DNA from: DASPKT01 sp035627915
Lineage (GTDB): Bacteria > Pseudomonadota > Alphaproteobacteria > Azospirillales > Azospirillaceae
Reading direction: 5' to 3'
NCBI GenBank assembly: GCA_035627915.1
Contig: DASPKT010000151.1
Coordinates: 1-19,115, forward strand
DNA: 19,115 bases
Position 1 is the first letter of the stretch. Each line of letters begins with the position of its first letter. Positions 7,808-14,564 of the stretch are shown in pieces. The notes beneath the pieces were generated by a model that was given only the letters and a program-made list of their open reading frames with translations, ran no database searches and was not told the DNA's origin. The translations under genes were made by a program, and so were the position numbers.

Positions 7808-7901
7808 GCGGGCCGCAGCCGCCGGCCGCACCCGCCCGGTTCCGCGGCCGCGCGGCCGGTGCTAGGGTGCCGGCCCCGCCAGCCGCCCGAGGGTGCGTCC
7901 C

Positions 7902-8171
7902 ATGCTGTTCATGGTCGTCGAGAAGTTCCGCAACCAGGACGCCAAGGCCGTCTACGCCCGCTTCCGCGAGCGCGGGCGCATGATCCCCGAGGGGCTCACC
8001 ATGATCGACAGCTGGGTGTCGGCCGACCTCGGCCGCTGCTTCCAGCTGATGGAGGGCGACGACGTCACCCTGCTGCAGCGCTGGGTGGCCGAATGGGCCG
8101 ACCTCATGGAGTTCGAGATCGTCCCCGTCATCCAGGGCCGGGAGACGGCGAAGGCCCTGGCGCCCGCATAA
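7902..8171 (+). CDS. DUF3303 family protein
   Basis: The 89-aa product has the features of DUF3303: MLFMVVEKF at the start, YARFRERGRMIPEGL, then DLGRCFQLMEGDD and LQRWVAEWADLMEFEIVPV. The fold is expected to be a small ferredoxin-like alpha/beta barrel unit; no enzymatic role is established for the family. ATG 7902 has GAGGG about 8 bases upstream and starts the conserved part; a GTG at 7893 would add three residues. Its TAA stop is only 3 bp from the stop of the convergent Crp-type regulator. Confidence 0.85.
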   Translation: MLFMVVEKFRNQDAKAVYARFRERGRMIPEGLTMIDSWVSADLGRCFQLMEGDDVTLLQRWVAEWADLMEFEIVPVIQGRETAKALAPA

Positions 8172-8174
8172 GCC

Positions 8175-8855
8175 TCACCCGGCCCCGGCGGCGACCCGCT
8201 CCAGCGCCGCGGGATCGCGCAGCACCACGCCGCGGTAGCCGGGCTCGACCCAGCCCCGGCGGCGCCAGGCGGAGAGGTGGCGGCCCACCGCCTCCCGCGT
8301 GGCGCCGACCAGCCGGCCCAGATGCTCCTGCGTCAGCGGCACCTTCAGCCTCGACCCCTCCGGCTCCGCCGCGGCCAGCAGGCGGCGGGCCAGGCGCTGC
8401 TCCAGCGGCAGGAAGGCGGCCTCCTCCAGCAGCGTGCCGGCCAGCCGCAGCCGGGCCGACAGCAGCCGCGCCAGCGCCATCGGCACCGACGGCTCGCGCC
8501 GGCAGAACTCCAGCACGTCGCGGCGGCGGAACAGCAGCAGCTCCGCGGCTTCCGCGATCTCCGCATCGACCACGCGGGGGCCGCCGTCCAGCAGCCCGAT
8601 CTCGCCGAACCAGTCGCCGGGGCCGGCGGCGTTGACCAGCAGCCCGCGCCCCTCCAGCGAGCCGGCGCCGAAGCGGACCCGGCCCGCCATCACGCCCCAC
8701 AGCCCGTCCGCCCCGTCGCCGCGGCGGTAGAGGACGGCGCCGGCCGGCAGCGCGCGGGTCACCAGCAGCCGGTCCAGCGCCGCCAGCGCGTCCGGGCCCA
8801 GCTCGGCGAAGAGGGGGCTGTCGGCGATCAGCCGGGGACGCGCGACCCGCTCCAT
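8175..8855 (-). CDS. Crp/Fnr-family transcriptional regulator
   Basis: The 226-aa product has an N-terminal cNMP-type beta roll (about 12-120), a dimer helix (about 122-160) and a winged helix (about 165-220). The roll keeps FGEIGLLDGGPR (E85, R94), but the Ser/Thr that follows the Arg in cAMP receptors is Val here. No N-terminal Cys cluster is present, so it is not an oxygen-sensing Fnr. The recognition helix VGATREAVGR places R187, E188 and R192 exactly where E. coli CRP has R180, E181 and R185, so TGTGA half sites are predicted. I chose ATG 8855 because GGAGG lies upstream and residues before it look unconserved. It is divergent from the aldolase-GST genes, with a fitting site between them. 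Confidence 0.9.
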   Translation of the reverse strand: MERVARPRLIADSPLFAELGPDALAALDRLLVTRALPAGAVLYRRGDGADGLWGVMAGRVRFGAGSLEGRGLLVNAAGPGDWFGEIGLLDGGPRVVDAEIAEAAELLLFRRRDVLEFCRREPSVPMALARLLSARLRLAGTLLEEAAFLPLEQRLARRLLAAAEPEGSRLKVPLTQEHLGRLVGATREAVGRHLSAWRRRGWVEPGYRGVVLRDPAALERVAAGAG

Positions 8856-8913
8856 TCCGCTCCCCCCTCCGGCCCGGCGTTGCGCCCGTGGTTCCAACGT
8901 CTCTTCCGGAGAT

Positions 8914-8929
8914 TGTGATCCAGATCGCA
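8914..8929. promoter_or_regulatory. CRP-type operator, TGTGA-N6-TCGCA
   Basis: TGTGATCCAGATCGCA is a 7+7 inverted repeat with one mismatch around a 2-base centre. It matches the CRP consensus TGTGA-N6-TCACA except for one base and also contains the GATCNNGATC core seen in Fnr/Dnr boxes. A possible -10 hexamer TAGCAT lies at 8951-8956 toward the aldolase; a start near 8963 would put the site centre at -41.5, the class II activator position. Between the site and the aldolase start two hairpins can form (8940-8964 and 8973-8993). Confidence 0.55.
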
Positions 8930-9013
8930 GTCGGCGGGCAAGGGCGGGCGTAGCATGCGCCCTTCAACGAAGCGCGGGGCCGTGGTCCCCGCGGCACGAG
9001 ACGGGAGGGAATT

Positions 9014-9787
9014 ATGGCCAACGCGGTCCGGGTCGAGCGTCCCAACATGTCGGAGGAGGAATGGCGCATCCGCGTCGACCTCGCCGCCTGCTACCGGCTG
9101 GTGGCCCAGCACGGCTGGGACGACATGATCTTCACCCACATCTCCGCCCGCATCCCGGGGCCGGAGCACCATTTCCTCATCAACCCCTACGGCATGCTGT
9201 TCGAGGAGATCACCGCCTCCTCCCTGGTCAAGGTGGACCTGCAGGGCAACAAGCTGGACGACAGCCCCTTCCCGGTGAACCCGGCCGGCTTCACCATCCA
9301 CAGCGCCGTCCACCAGGTGCGCGAGGACGCCCAGTGCGTCATCCACCTGCACACGCTGGACGGCACCGCCGTCTCCTCGCAGAAGGAGGGGCTGCTGCCG
9401 CTGAACCAGACGGCACTGCTGATCCGCCACGACCTGGCCTTCCACGACTACGAGGGGGTGGCGCTGGACCTGGACGAGAGGGAGCGGCTGCAGCGCGACC
9501 TCGGCCCGACCAAGAGCGTGATGCTGCTGCGCAACCACGGCACGCTGGCGCTGGGCCCCACGGTCGCCGACGCCTTCATGCGGATCTACTTCCTGGAGCG
9601 GGCCTGCTCCATGCAGGTGCGCACGCTGTCGGGCGGCACGCCGCTCTACGACGTCAGCCACGAGGCCGAGCACAAGACCTACCAGCAGGGCAGCGACCAG
9701 GCCATGATGCAGATGGTCACCCGCAAGCTCGCCTGGCCGGCCCTGCTGCGCGGGCTTGACCGGCGCGACCCGAGCTACAAGAACTGA
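9014..9787 (+). CDS. Class II aldolase/adducin-family protein (adducin-like subgroup)
   Basis: The 257-aa product is a class II aldolase fold over almost its full length. The zinc ligands H111 and H113 (IHLHTLDG) and H175 (LRNHGTLALG) are present. The catalytic acid of fuculose-phosphate aldolase, expected in the segment before IHSAVHQ, is replaced: the sequence here reads NPAGFTIHS, as in adducin-type members. Classical retro-aldol activity by the FucA mechanism is therefore doubtful, and the substrate is unknown. ATG 9014 has GGGAGGGA 3-4 bases upstream. Two GST genes follow on the same strand after 62 and 31 bp, so a three-gene operon is likely. A CRP-type site upstream suggests control by the divergent regulator. 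Confidence 0.9.
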   Translation: MANAVRVERPNMSEEEWRIRVDLAACYRLVAQHGWDDMIFTHISARIPGPEHHFLINPYGMLFEEITASSLVKVDLQGNKLDDSPFPVNPAGFTIHSAVHQVREDAQCVIHLHTLDGTAVSSQKEGLLPLNQTALLIRHDLAFHDYEGVALDLDERERLQRDLGPTKSVMLLRNHGTLALGPTVADAFMRIYFLERACSMQVRTLSGGTPLYDVSHEAEHKTYQQGSDQAMMQMVTRKLAWPALLRGLDRRDPSYKN

Positions 9788-9849
9788 CCACGGCGGCGCG
9801 GGGGGACGGCCTCTCCCCGCGCACGCCGGCAACCCCGGGGAGGACAGCG

Positions 9850-10512
9850 ATGATCGAGCTCTACACGGCGCCGACGCCCAACGGCTACAAGGTCTCCGTC
9901 ATGCTGGAGGAGCTGGGCATTCCTTACAATGTCCACGTCCTCGACCTCTCCAAGGGCGTCCAGAAGGAGCCCTGGTTCACCGCCATCAACCCGAACGGCC
10001 GCATCCCCGCCATCGTCGACCGCGACAACGGCGACTTCGCCGTCTTCGAGTCCGGCGCCATCATGATCTACCTGGCGGAGAAGACGGGGAAGCTGCTGCC
10101 GGCCGATGCCAAGGACCGCTCGCGCGCCATCCAGTGGCTGATGTTCCAGATGGGCGGCGTCGGCCCCATGATGGGTCAGGCCAATGTCTTCTACCGGTAC
10201 TTCCCGGAGAAGATCCCGGCCGCCATCGAGCGCTACCAGAAGGAATCCCGCCGCCTCTTCACCGTGCTGGACGGCCATCTGGCGGGGCGGGAGTACCTGG
10301 CGGGCGAGTACTCCATCGCCGACATCGCCAACTGGTGCTGGGTGCGCACCCACGCCTGGTCGGGGGTGGACGTCGAGGGCCTGCCCAACCTGCAGGCCTG
10401 GATCGACCGCATCGCCGCCCGCCCGGCCGTCCAACGCGGCATCGAGATCCCCCGCCGGGCCGAGAGCGCCGAGCAGGTGGTGAAGGCCGGCCAGAGCATC
10501 GTCGTGCGCTGA
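9850..10512 (+). CDS. Glutathione S-transferase, Nu class (YfcG/YghU-like)
   Basis: The 220-aa product has a thioredoxin-like N domain (1-80) and an all-helical C domain (about 88-205). The start MIELYTAPTPNGYKV, the T9/N11 pair, the cis-Pro P53 in RIPAIVD and the glutathione-binding E67-S68 in FESGAI, together with LQWLMFQMGGVGPM-like text, closely resemble E. coli YfcG. Members of that class act as disulfide-bond reductases or peroxide reductases with glutathione and have no catalytic Cys or Ser. It should be cytosolic. The ATG has GGGGAGGA 5-6 bases upstream. It lies between the aldolase and a second, quite different GST, consistent with a shared detoxification or catabolic role, which is inference. 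Confidence 0.93.
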   Translation: MIELYTAPTPNGYKVSVMLEELGIPYNVHVLDLSKGVQKEPWFTAINPNGRIPAIVDRDNGDFAVFESGAIMIYLAEKTGKLLPADAKDRSRAIQWLMFQMGGVGPMMGQANVFYRYFPEKIPAAIERYQKESRRLFTVLDGHLAGREYLAGEYSIADIANWCWVRTHAWSGVDVEGLPNLQAWIDRIAARPAVQRGIEIPRRAESAEQVVKAGQSIVVR

Positions 10513-10543
10513 CGACCCCTACGGGACAAGGAACGAACGCCCC

Positions 10544-11152
10544 ATGAAGCTCTACGACGATCCCATCGCGCCCACGCCGCGGCGCGTGCGCATCTTCCTG
10601 GCGGAGAAGGGGCTGGAAATCCCCCGCGTGACCGTCACCATCGGCCGGGGCGAGCACAAGGGGGAGGAGTACCGCAAGGTCTCCCCCAACTCCCGCGTGC
10701 CGGCGCTGGAGCTGGACGACGGCACCGTCATCCGGGAAAGCGTCGCCATCTGCCGCTACGTCGAGGGCATCCGGCCGGAGCCGCCGCTGATGGGGGTGGA
10801 CGCCCGCGACGCCGCCATCGTGGAGATGTGGCAGCGGCTGATGGAGTGGGAGCTGCTGCTGCCCATGGCCTCCTGCTTCCGCCACACGCATCCCAAGATG
10901 GCGGCGCTGGAGCGCCAGGTGCCGGAGTTCGCTGCCGTGCAGAAGCCCTGCGCGGAGGCGCGGCTGCGCCAGCTGGACGCGGAACTGGCCGACCGGCCCT
11001 TCATCGCCGGCGAGCGCTACACCATCGCCGACATCACGGCGCAGACGACCCTGGACTTCTTCCCCCGCCTGATCGGCGTGTCCCTGGACGACCTCCCCAA
11101 CGTCCGCCGCTGGCACGCCGCCGTCTCCGCCCGCCCCAGCGCGCGGGCGTGA
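10544..11152 (+). CDS. Glutathione S-transferase family protein
   Basis: The 202-aa product has an N-terminal thioredoxin-like domain (1-77) with RVPALELDDG (cis-Pro P53) and the E65-S66 glutathione contact in IRESVAICRY, and a C-terminal helical domain (about 95-195) with the conserved FIAGERYTIADITAQTT segment that caps the fold. The N-terminal active-site loop reads DPIAPTPRRVRI, without an obvious catalytic Ser, Cys or Tyr, so its chemistry cannot be assigned. It differs clearly from the neighbouring Nu-class GST, so the pair is not a recent duplication. ATG 10544 has AAGGA about 12 bases upstream. It is the last gene of the probable aldolase-GST-GST operon. Confidence 0.9.
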   Translation: MKLYDDPIAPTPRRVRIFLAEKGLEIPRVTVTIGRGEHKGEEYRKVSPNSRVPALELDDGTVIRESVAICRYVEGIRPEPPLMGVDARDAAIVEMWQRLMEWELLLPMASCFRHTHPKMAALERQVPEFAAVQKPCAEARLRQLDAELADRPFIAGERYTIADITAQTTLDFFPRLIGVSLDDLPNVRRWHAAVSARPSARA

Positions 11153-11200
11153 GGGGGCACCGGCCGGACCTGGCGGCCTTTCCGGGAGCAGCTCGACGTC

Positions 11201-11223
11201 CCTCAGCCTGAGCCTGTCGAAGG
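11201..11223. repeat. Short dispersed-repeat-like sequence containing CTCAGCCTGAG
   Basis: The bases CTCAGCCTGAGCCTGTCGAA in this gap match from memory a short intergenic motif (complement TTCGACAGGCTCAGG) common in GC-rich proteobacterial genomes. CTCAG-C-CTGAG is itself an inverted repeat. It occurs once in this window. Its function is unknown; it lies between the GST operon and a small membrane protein. Confidence 0.5.
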
Positions 11224-11274
11224 CCGCACCACGCCGCCCCTTCTAAACGGACCGTAAACCCCTGGACGGCCAGG

Positions 11275-11622
11275 ATGCCGGCGCAACCGCCGCCGGAGCT
11301 CCGCCTGCCCATGTCCCGCCTTCTCCCCGCCTTGCGCCGGGCCGCGCGCCTGGCGGCGTCGGCCGCCTTCTGGTACACGGCGGCGCTAGCGCTGCTGGTG
11401 CCGATGGTGCTGGACGGCACCGTCGCGCCGGAGGGGCTGGGGGCGGCGGCGCTGGGGTTCGGGCTGCCCTTCTGCGCCGCCGGCATGGGGGCGCAGGCGC
11501 TGGCGGCGGGCAGCGCCGGGCCGGGGCTGCGCCGCGCCCTGCCGCACTTCCGCCGGGCCCAGCTGCACTTCACCGCCGCCTTCTGGGCCGCCGCCGCGGC
11601 GGTCTTCCAGGTCTTCGCCTGA
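11275..11622 (+). CDS. Small hydrophobic membrane protein, unknown function
   Basis: The 115-aa product contains three hydrophobic stretches, at about residues 28-47, 54-79 and 97-115, separated by short loops; an Arg-rich segment (LRRALPHFRRAQ) precedes the last. It should be an inner-membrane protein with the basic N terminus inside. I recognise no family. The frame is open and its G/C-rich third positions agree with coding use. ATG 11275 gives the length stated; ATG 11311 (MSRLLPALRR) would also give a sensible membrane protein, and neither start has a clear ribosome binding site. It stands alone between the GST operon and the OmpA gene. Confidence 0.6.
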   Translation: MPAQPPPELRLPMSRLLPALRRAARLAASAAFWYTAALALLVPMVLDGTVAPEGLGAAALGFGLPFCAAGMGAQALAAGSAGPGLRRALPHFRRAQLHFTAAFWAAAAAVFQVFA

Positions 11623-11880
11623 GCCTTCCCTCTTCCGAGTCGTGCTGCCGCCGGTGACGAATTCGGGTCCTGCGCCGCACCCGTGCACGTCCGGGGCGTC
11701 GCGCGCGGCGGCGCCACGACCTTGGGTCGCCGCCGTCCACTACTAAGGGCTGAGGAGCCCCTGGCGGTCCGGGGTAGCCGGTGAGGCTAGGCTGTAGAAG
11801 GCACGGAAACATCCGACATTAGGGCGGTTGAGTCCAACCCGCCGCGTCCATTGCGGGCGGGAACGATAAGGAGAGCCTCC
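11623..11880. promoter_or_regulatory. 258-bp upstream region of the OmpA-family gene
   Basis: This is the longest gene-free stretch in the window. It is somewhat less GC-rich toward the OmpA start. It can form hairpins, for example CGACC-TTG-GGTCG at 11717-11729, flanked by further GGCGG/CCGCC pairing, and GGGCT-GAGG-AGCCC at 11747-11760; neither has a T-tract. AAGGAG lies about 7 bases before the ATG at 11881. I cannot fix a promoter. The length and structure would fit a long, possibly regulated 5' leader of an abundant outer-membrane protein, which is inference. Confidence 0.4.
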
Positions 11881-12969
11881 ATGAAACTTCGCAGTGCCCT
11901 TCTCGGCGCCGCGGCGGCCCTGGCGCTGCCATCGGCCGCCGTCGCCCAGGTGGAACCGGCCAGCGGCCCGTACGTCGGCGCCCAGCTGGGCTGGACCTGG
12001 ACCCAGGACATCGAGACCGAGCTGACCGGCGTCGTGCGCAACGAGCTGGACTTCAAGGACGGCTACACCGGCCTCCTCGAGGGCGGCATCCGCACGCCCT
12101 TCGGCCTGCGCGCGGGCGTCGAGCTCGGCTGGACCCGCAGCACGGTCGGCGACATCGCCGGCGGCCTGCCGGGCCGCGCCGGCGGCGCCGGCCACGTCAA
12201 GGCGCTGACCGCCATGGGCGTCGCCTATTACGAGCTGAACCAGCTCGGCGCCTTCCGCCCCTACATCGGCGGCGGCCTCGGCGTCATGAAGCTGAAGTTC
12301 GACGACGTGGGCGACCTGTTCGGGCCCGGCCAGATCGTCGACGAGTCCGAGCGCACCATCGCCTGGCAGGTCGGCGCCGGCGCCAGCATGGCCCTGTCCC
12401 CCAACCTGGACCTGACCGTCGGCTACCGGTTCATCGACACGGACGACATCCGCTTCAACCGGACCGGCAACCACTTCGACTACCAGAACCACACGGTGCT
12501 GGCCGGCCTGCGCTACACCTTCGGCGCCGCCTCGGCCCCGCCGCCCGCCCCGGCCCCGGTCGCGGCAGCCGCCCCGGCCGCTCCCCCGGCGCCGCCGCCC
12601 GCCCCGCCGCCGGCCCCGGCGATCTCGCGCAACTTCACCGTCTTCTTCGACTGGGACAAGTCCGACCTGACCACGGACGCCCAGCAGGTGCTGCGCGACG
12701 TGGTGCGCAACGCCCAGCAGGGCAGCATCGTCGCGGTCGAGGTGACCGGCCACGCCGACACCTCGGGCTCGCCGGACTACAACCAGCGCCTGTCGCTGCG
12801 GCGCGCCGAGGCGGTGCGGGAGTACCTGGTGTCCCAGGGCCTGGGCGCCGGCTCCGTCACCGTCAGCGGCCGCGGCGAGAGCGAGCCGCTGGTCCCGACG
12901 GCCGACGGCGTGCGCGAGCCGTCGAACCGCCGCACCGTCATCATCTTCCCGGGCGGCCCGACCAGCTGA
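11881..12969 (+). CDS. OmpA-family outer-membrane protein
   Basis: The 362-aa precursor has a signal peptide (MKLRSALLGA..., cleavage AVA-Q near residue 22), an eight-strand-type beta-barrel domain (about 24-215, with GAQLGWTW, GVELGWTR, PYIGGGLGV, VGYRFIDTDD and LAGLRYTFG strands), a Pro/Ala linker (about 218-248) and a C-terminal OmpA-like peptidoglycan-binding domain (about 250-357). In that domain D293 and R308 match the two residues of E. coli OmpA that hold diaminopimelate. The protein should tie the outer membrane to the cell wall. The start at 11881 is supported by AAGGAG; an ATG at 11851 would only add residues before the signal. A strong terminator follows, so it is monocistronic. 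Confidence 0.95.
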   Translation: MKLRSALLGAAAALALPSAAVAQVEPASGPYVGAQLGWTWTQDIETELTGVVRNELDFKDGYTGLLEGGIRTPFGLRAGVELGWTRSTVGDIAGGLPGRAGGAGHVKALTAMGVAYYELNQLGAFRPYIGGGLGVMKLKFDDVGDLFGPGQIVDESERTIAWQVGAGASMALSPNLDLTVGYRFIDTDDIRFNRTGNHFDYQNHTVLAGLRYTFGAASAPPPAPAPVAAAAPAAPPAPPPAPPPAPAISRNFTVFFDWDKSDLTTDAQQVLRDVVRNAQQGSIVAVEVTGHADTSGSPDYNQRLSLRRAEAVREYLVSQGLGAGSVTVSGRGESEPLVPTADGVREPSNRRTVIIFPGGPTS

Positions 12970-12991
12970 TCGCGGCAATCCAGGAATGATG

Positions 12992-13028
12992 AAGGGCCCG
13001 CGGGGGAACCCCTCCCGCGGGCCCTTTT
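12992..13028 (+). terminator. Strong intrinsic terminator after the OmpA gene
   Basis: Thirteen bases, AAGGGCCCGCGGG (12992-13004), pair perfectly with CCCGCGGGCCCTT (13014-13026) around a 9-base loop and run into TTTT. It begins 22 bp after the OmpA stop. The AA at the 5' edge gives some activity in the opposite direction too, which may serve the convergent TPR gene. Confidence 0.9.
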
Positions 13029-13041
13029 CCTTGTCCCCGCC

Positions 13042-14397
13042 TCAGGCCGCCAGCGCCGCCGGGCCCGCGGCGGCGCGCCGGACGGCCTGCCGGTTCCAGG
13101 GGCTGGCCGGCTTCAGGTCAAGCCGCTCCGCCGCCAGCGCCCGGGCGAGGCCCCCCTGGCCGGAGCGGATCGCCGCCTCCAGCAGGGTCTGCTGGATGAG
13201 GTCGCGCTGGGCATGGCTGCCGCCGAAGCGGTGCGCCCGCTCCCGCACCGCCAGCAGCCGCTCCGCCGCCGACGCGAAGCGCCCGGCCTCGAAGTCCAGC
13301 AGCGCGCGGGCCACGGGCAGGCCCACCTCCCGGCTCATCATGGCGTTGTCGCCGGCGCCCTCCGCCGCCCGCTCCAGCGCCGCCAGCACCCGGCCGGCGT
13401 CGGCGTCGCGCCCGGCGCCCAGGAAGGCGATCAGCGCGTGCACGTCGTTGAAGGCGTAGTAGGCCTGGTCGGCCGCCGGCGACCAGTCGTCGGCCAGCCG
13501 CCGCCAGCGCTCGCCCGCCTCCACCCCGCGCAGGCGCAGCCGCCACAGCAGCGCCGACGCGTCCACCATCTCCAGCGGCACCGAGTTGGAGCCCGGGCGG
13601 ATCGCGGTGTCGTAGAGCGCCAGGACCCGGGCGTGGTCCTCCATGTCCATGTGGTAGAGCGCCAGGTGCCACCAGTTGTGGAAGGAGAACATGTTCTCCG
13701 TCGCCCAGTCGGCCTCGCGGCCGGTGAGCCAGCGGATGCCGTCGGCGGTGCGGCCCTCCATCTCCATGACGTGGGCGACGGCGTGGATGGCCCAGGGGTC
13801 GCGCGGGTTCAGCTCCACCGCGCGGCGGCCCGTCTCCTCGGCGCGGGCGTAGAGCGCCGTCTCCTCCAGGCCGAAGGCGTGCATGCCCAGCACGTAGCCG
13901 TACCCTGGCGTGCTGGCATCCCAGCACGGCAGCACCTGCGCCACCCGGTCGCGCAGCATCGAGGAGCGGCCGGTGAAGAAGTCGCACTGGTGGGCGAGCT
14001 GGAGGGCCAGCAGGTCGCGCGGATGGTCCAGCAGCACGCGGCCGTAGAGGTCGCCGGCGCGGGCGAGGTCGCCGTCGGCCCAGGCGCGGGCGGCGGCGAT
14101 GTGGCCGCGCTCGCGGTCGTTGGCGCGCTCGGCCAGGCTCTCGGCGGCGGCGAGGCTCGCCAGCAGCTCCGGCTCGCAGGCGCGGTCGCTGGAGATGACG
14201 AACAGGCCGGCGCGTAAGGCGTGCGCCATCACCATGGACGGGTCCTCGGCGATGGCGGCGTCGATCTCGGCCAGCGGGTCGGCGTAGAAGCCGGCCAGCA
14301 GCTCGCCGGCGCGTTCCAGCCGGGCCAGGGCGGCGTCGTTGCCGCCGGACAGGGGGACGCCGCGGATGTCGGCCTTGTTCGGGGTGGGCGTGCTCAT
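13042..14397 (-). CDS. TTC38-like tetratricopeptide-repeat protein
   Basis: The 451-aa product is mostly helical repeats. The order and text match the TTC38 family: an N-terminal region with a run of helices around ALRAGLFVISSD, HPRDLLALQLAHQCDFFTG, then GMHAFGLEETALYARAEETG with AVELNPRDPWAIHAVAHVME, and the hallmark FSFHNWWHLALYHMDMED followed by ALYDTAI. Length is close to that of the animal TTC38 proteins. No signal peptide or membrane segment is present, so it should be cytosolic. The family has no established biochemical role; conserved His residues in HxxxH-like contexts have led to no assigned enzyme that I know of. It is divergent from a SARP-type regulator that is probably its controller. 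The ATG has GAGGAG about 11 bases upstream. Confidence 0.88.
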   Translation of the reverse strand: MSTPTPNKADIRGVPLSGGNDAALARLERAGELLAGFYADPLAEIDAAIAEDPSMVMAHALRAGLFVISSDRACEPELLASLAAAESLAERANDRERGHIAAARAWADGDLARAGDLYGRVLLDHPRDLLALQLAHQCDFFTGRSSMLRDRVAQVLPCWDASTPGYGYVLGMHAFGLEETALYARAEETGRRAVELNPRDPWAIHAVAHVMEMEGRTADGIRWLTGREADWATENMFSFHNWWHLALYHMDMEDHARVLALYDTAIRPGSNSVPLEMVDASALLWRLRLRGVEAGERWRRLADDWSPAADQAYYAFNDVHALIAFLGAGRDADAGRVLAALERAAEGAGDNAMMSREVGLPVARALLDFEAGRFASAAERLLAVRERAHRFGGSHAQRDLIQQTLLEAAIRSGQGGLARALAAERLDLKPASPWNRQAVRRAAAGPAALAA

Positions 14398-14459
14398 GGG
14401 AAATGCGTCTCCTCGGGATCGGTGTGGCCCATCTGTGTGGCCGGGACCCTAGGGGAGGG

Positions 14460-14500
14460 GCGTCACGGGGGCGTGACGGGGTGCGTGACGGCGGCGTGAA
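14460..14500. promoter_or_regulatory. Four heptad repeats with 11-12 bp period, candidate SARP operator
   Basis: The heptads are GCGTCAC (14460), GCGTGAC (14471), GCGTGAC (14483) and GCGTGAA (14494), giving start-to-start steps of 11, 12 and 11 bp, about one helix turn. Actinobacterial SARP regulators are known to bind heptameric direct repeats with an 11-bp period. The array sits nearly midway between the two divergent start codons, one of which belongs to a SARP-type regulator. On the minus strand a weak -10-like TAGGGT lies 8 bp past the last heptad. Confidence 0.6.
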
Positions 14501-14564
14501 AAATGCGGGAGGCCCGGCCTTTGCGCGCTTTTCCCCGGCGCGGAACTGGGTTACCGATGGGGCC

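Noticed and set aside
7845..7858. 14-bp GC palindrome CGGCCGCGCGGCCG after the binding-protein gene
   Set aside because: It has no loop and no T run, and short GC palindromes are common by chance at this base composition; not called a terminator.
9797..9823. GCGCGGGG/CCCCGCGC hairpin between the aldolase and the first GST
   Set aside because: An 11-base loop and no T-tract make termination unlikely, and the genes look like one operon.
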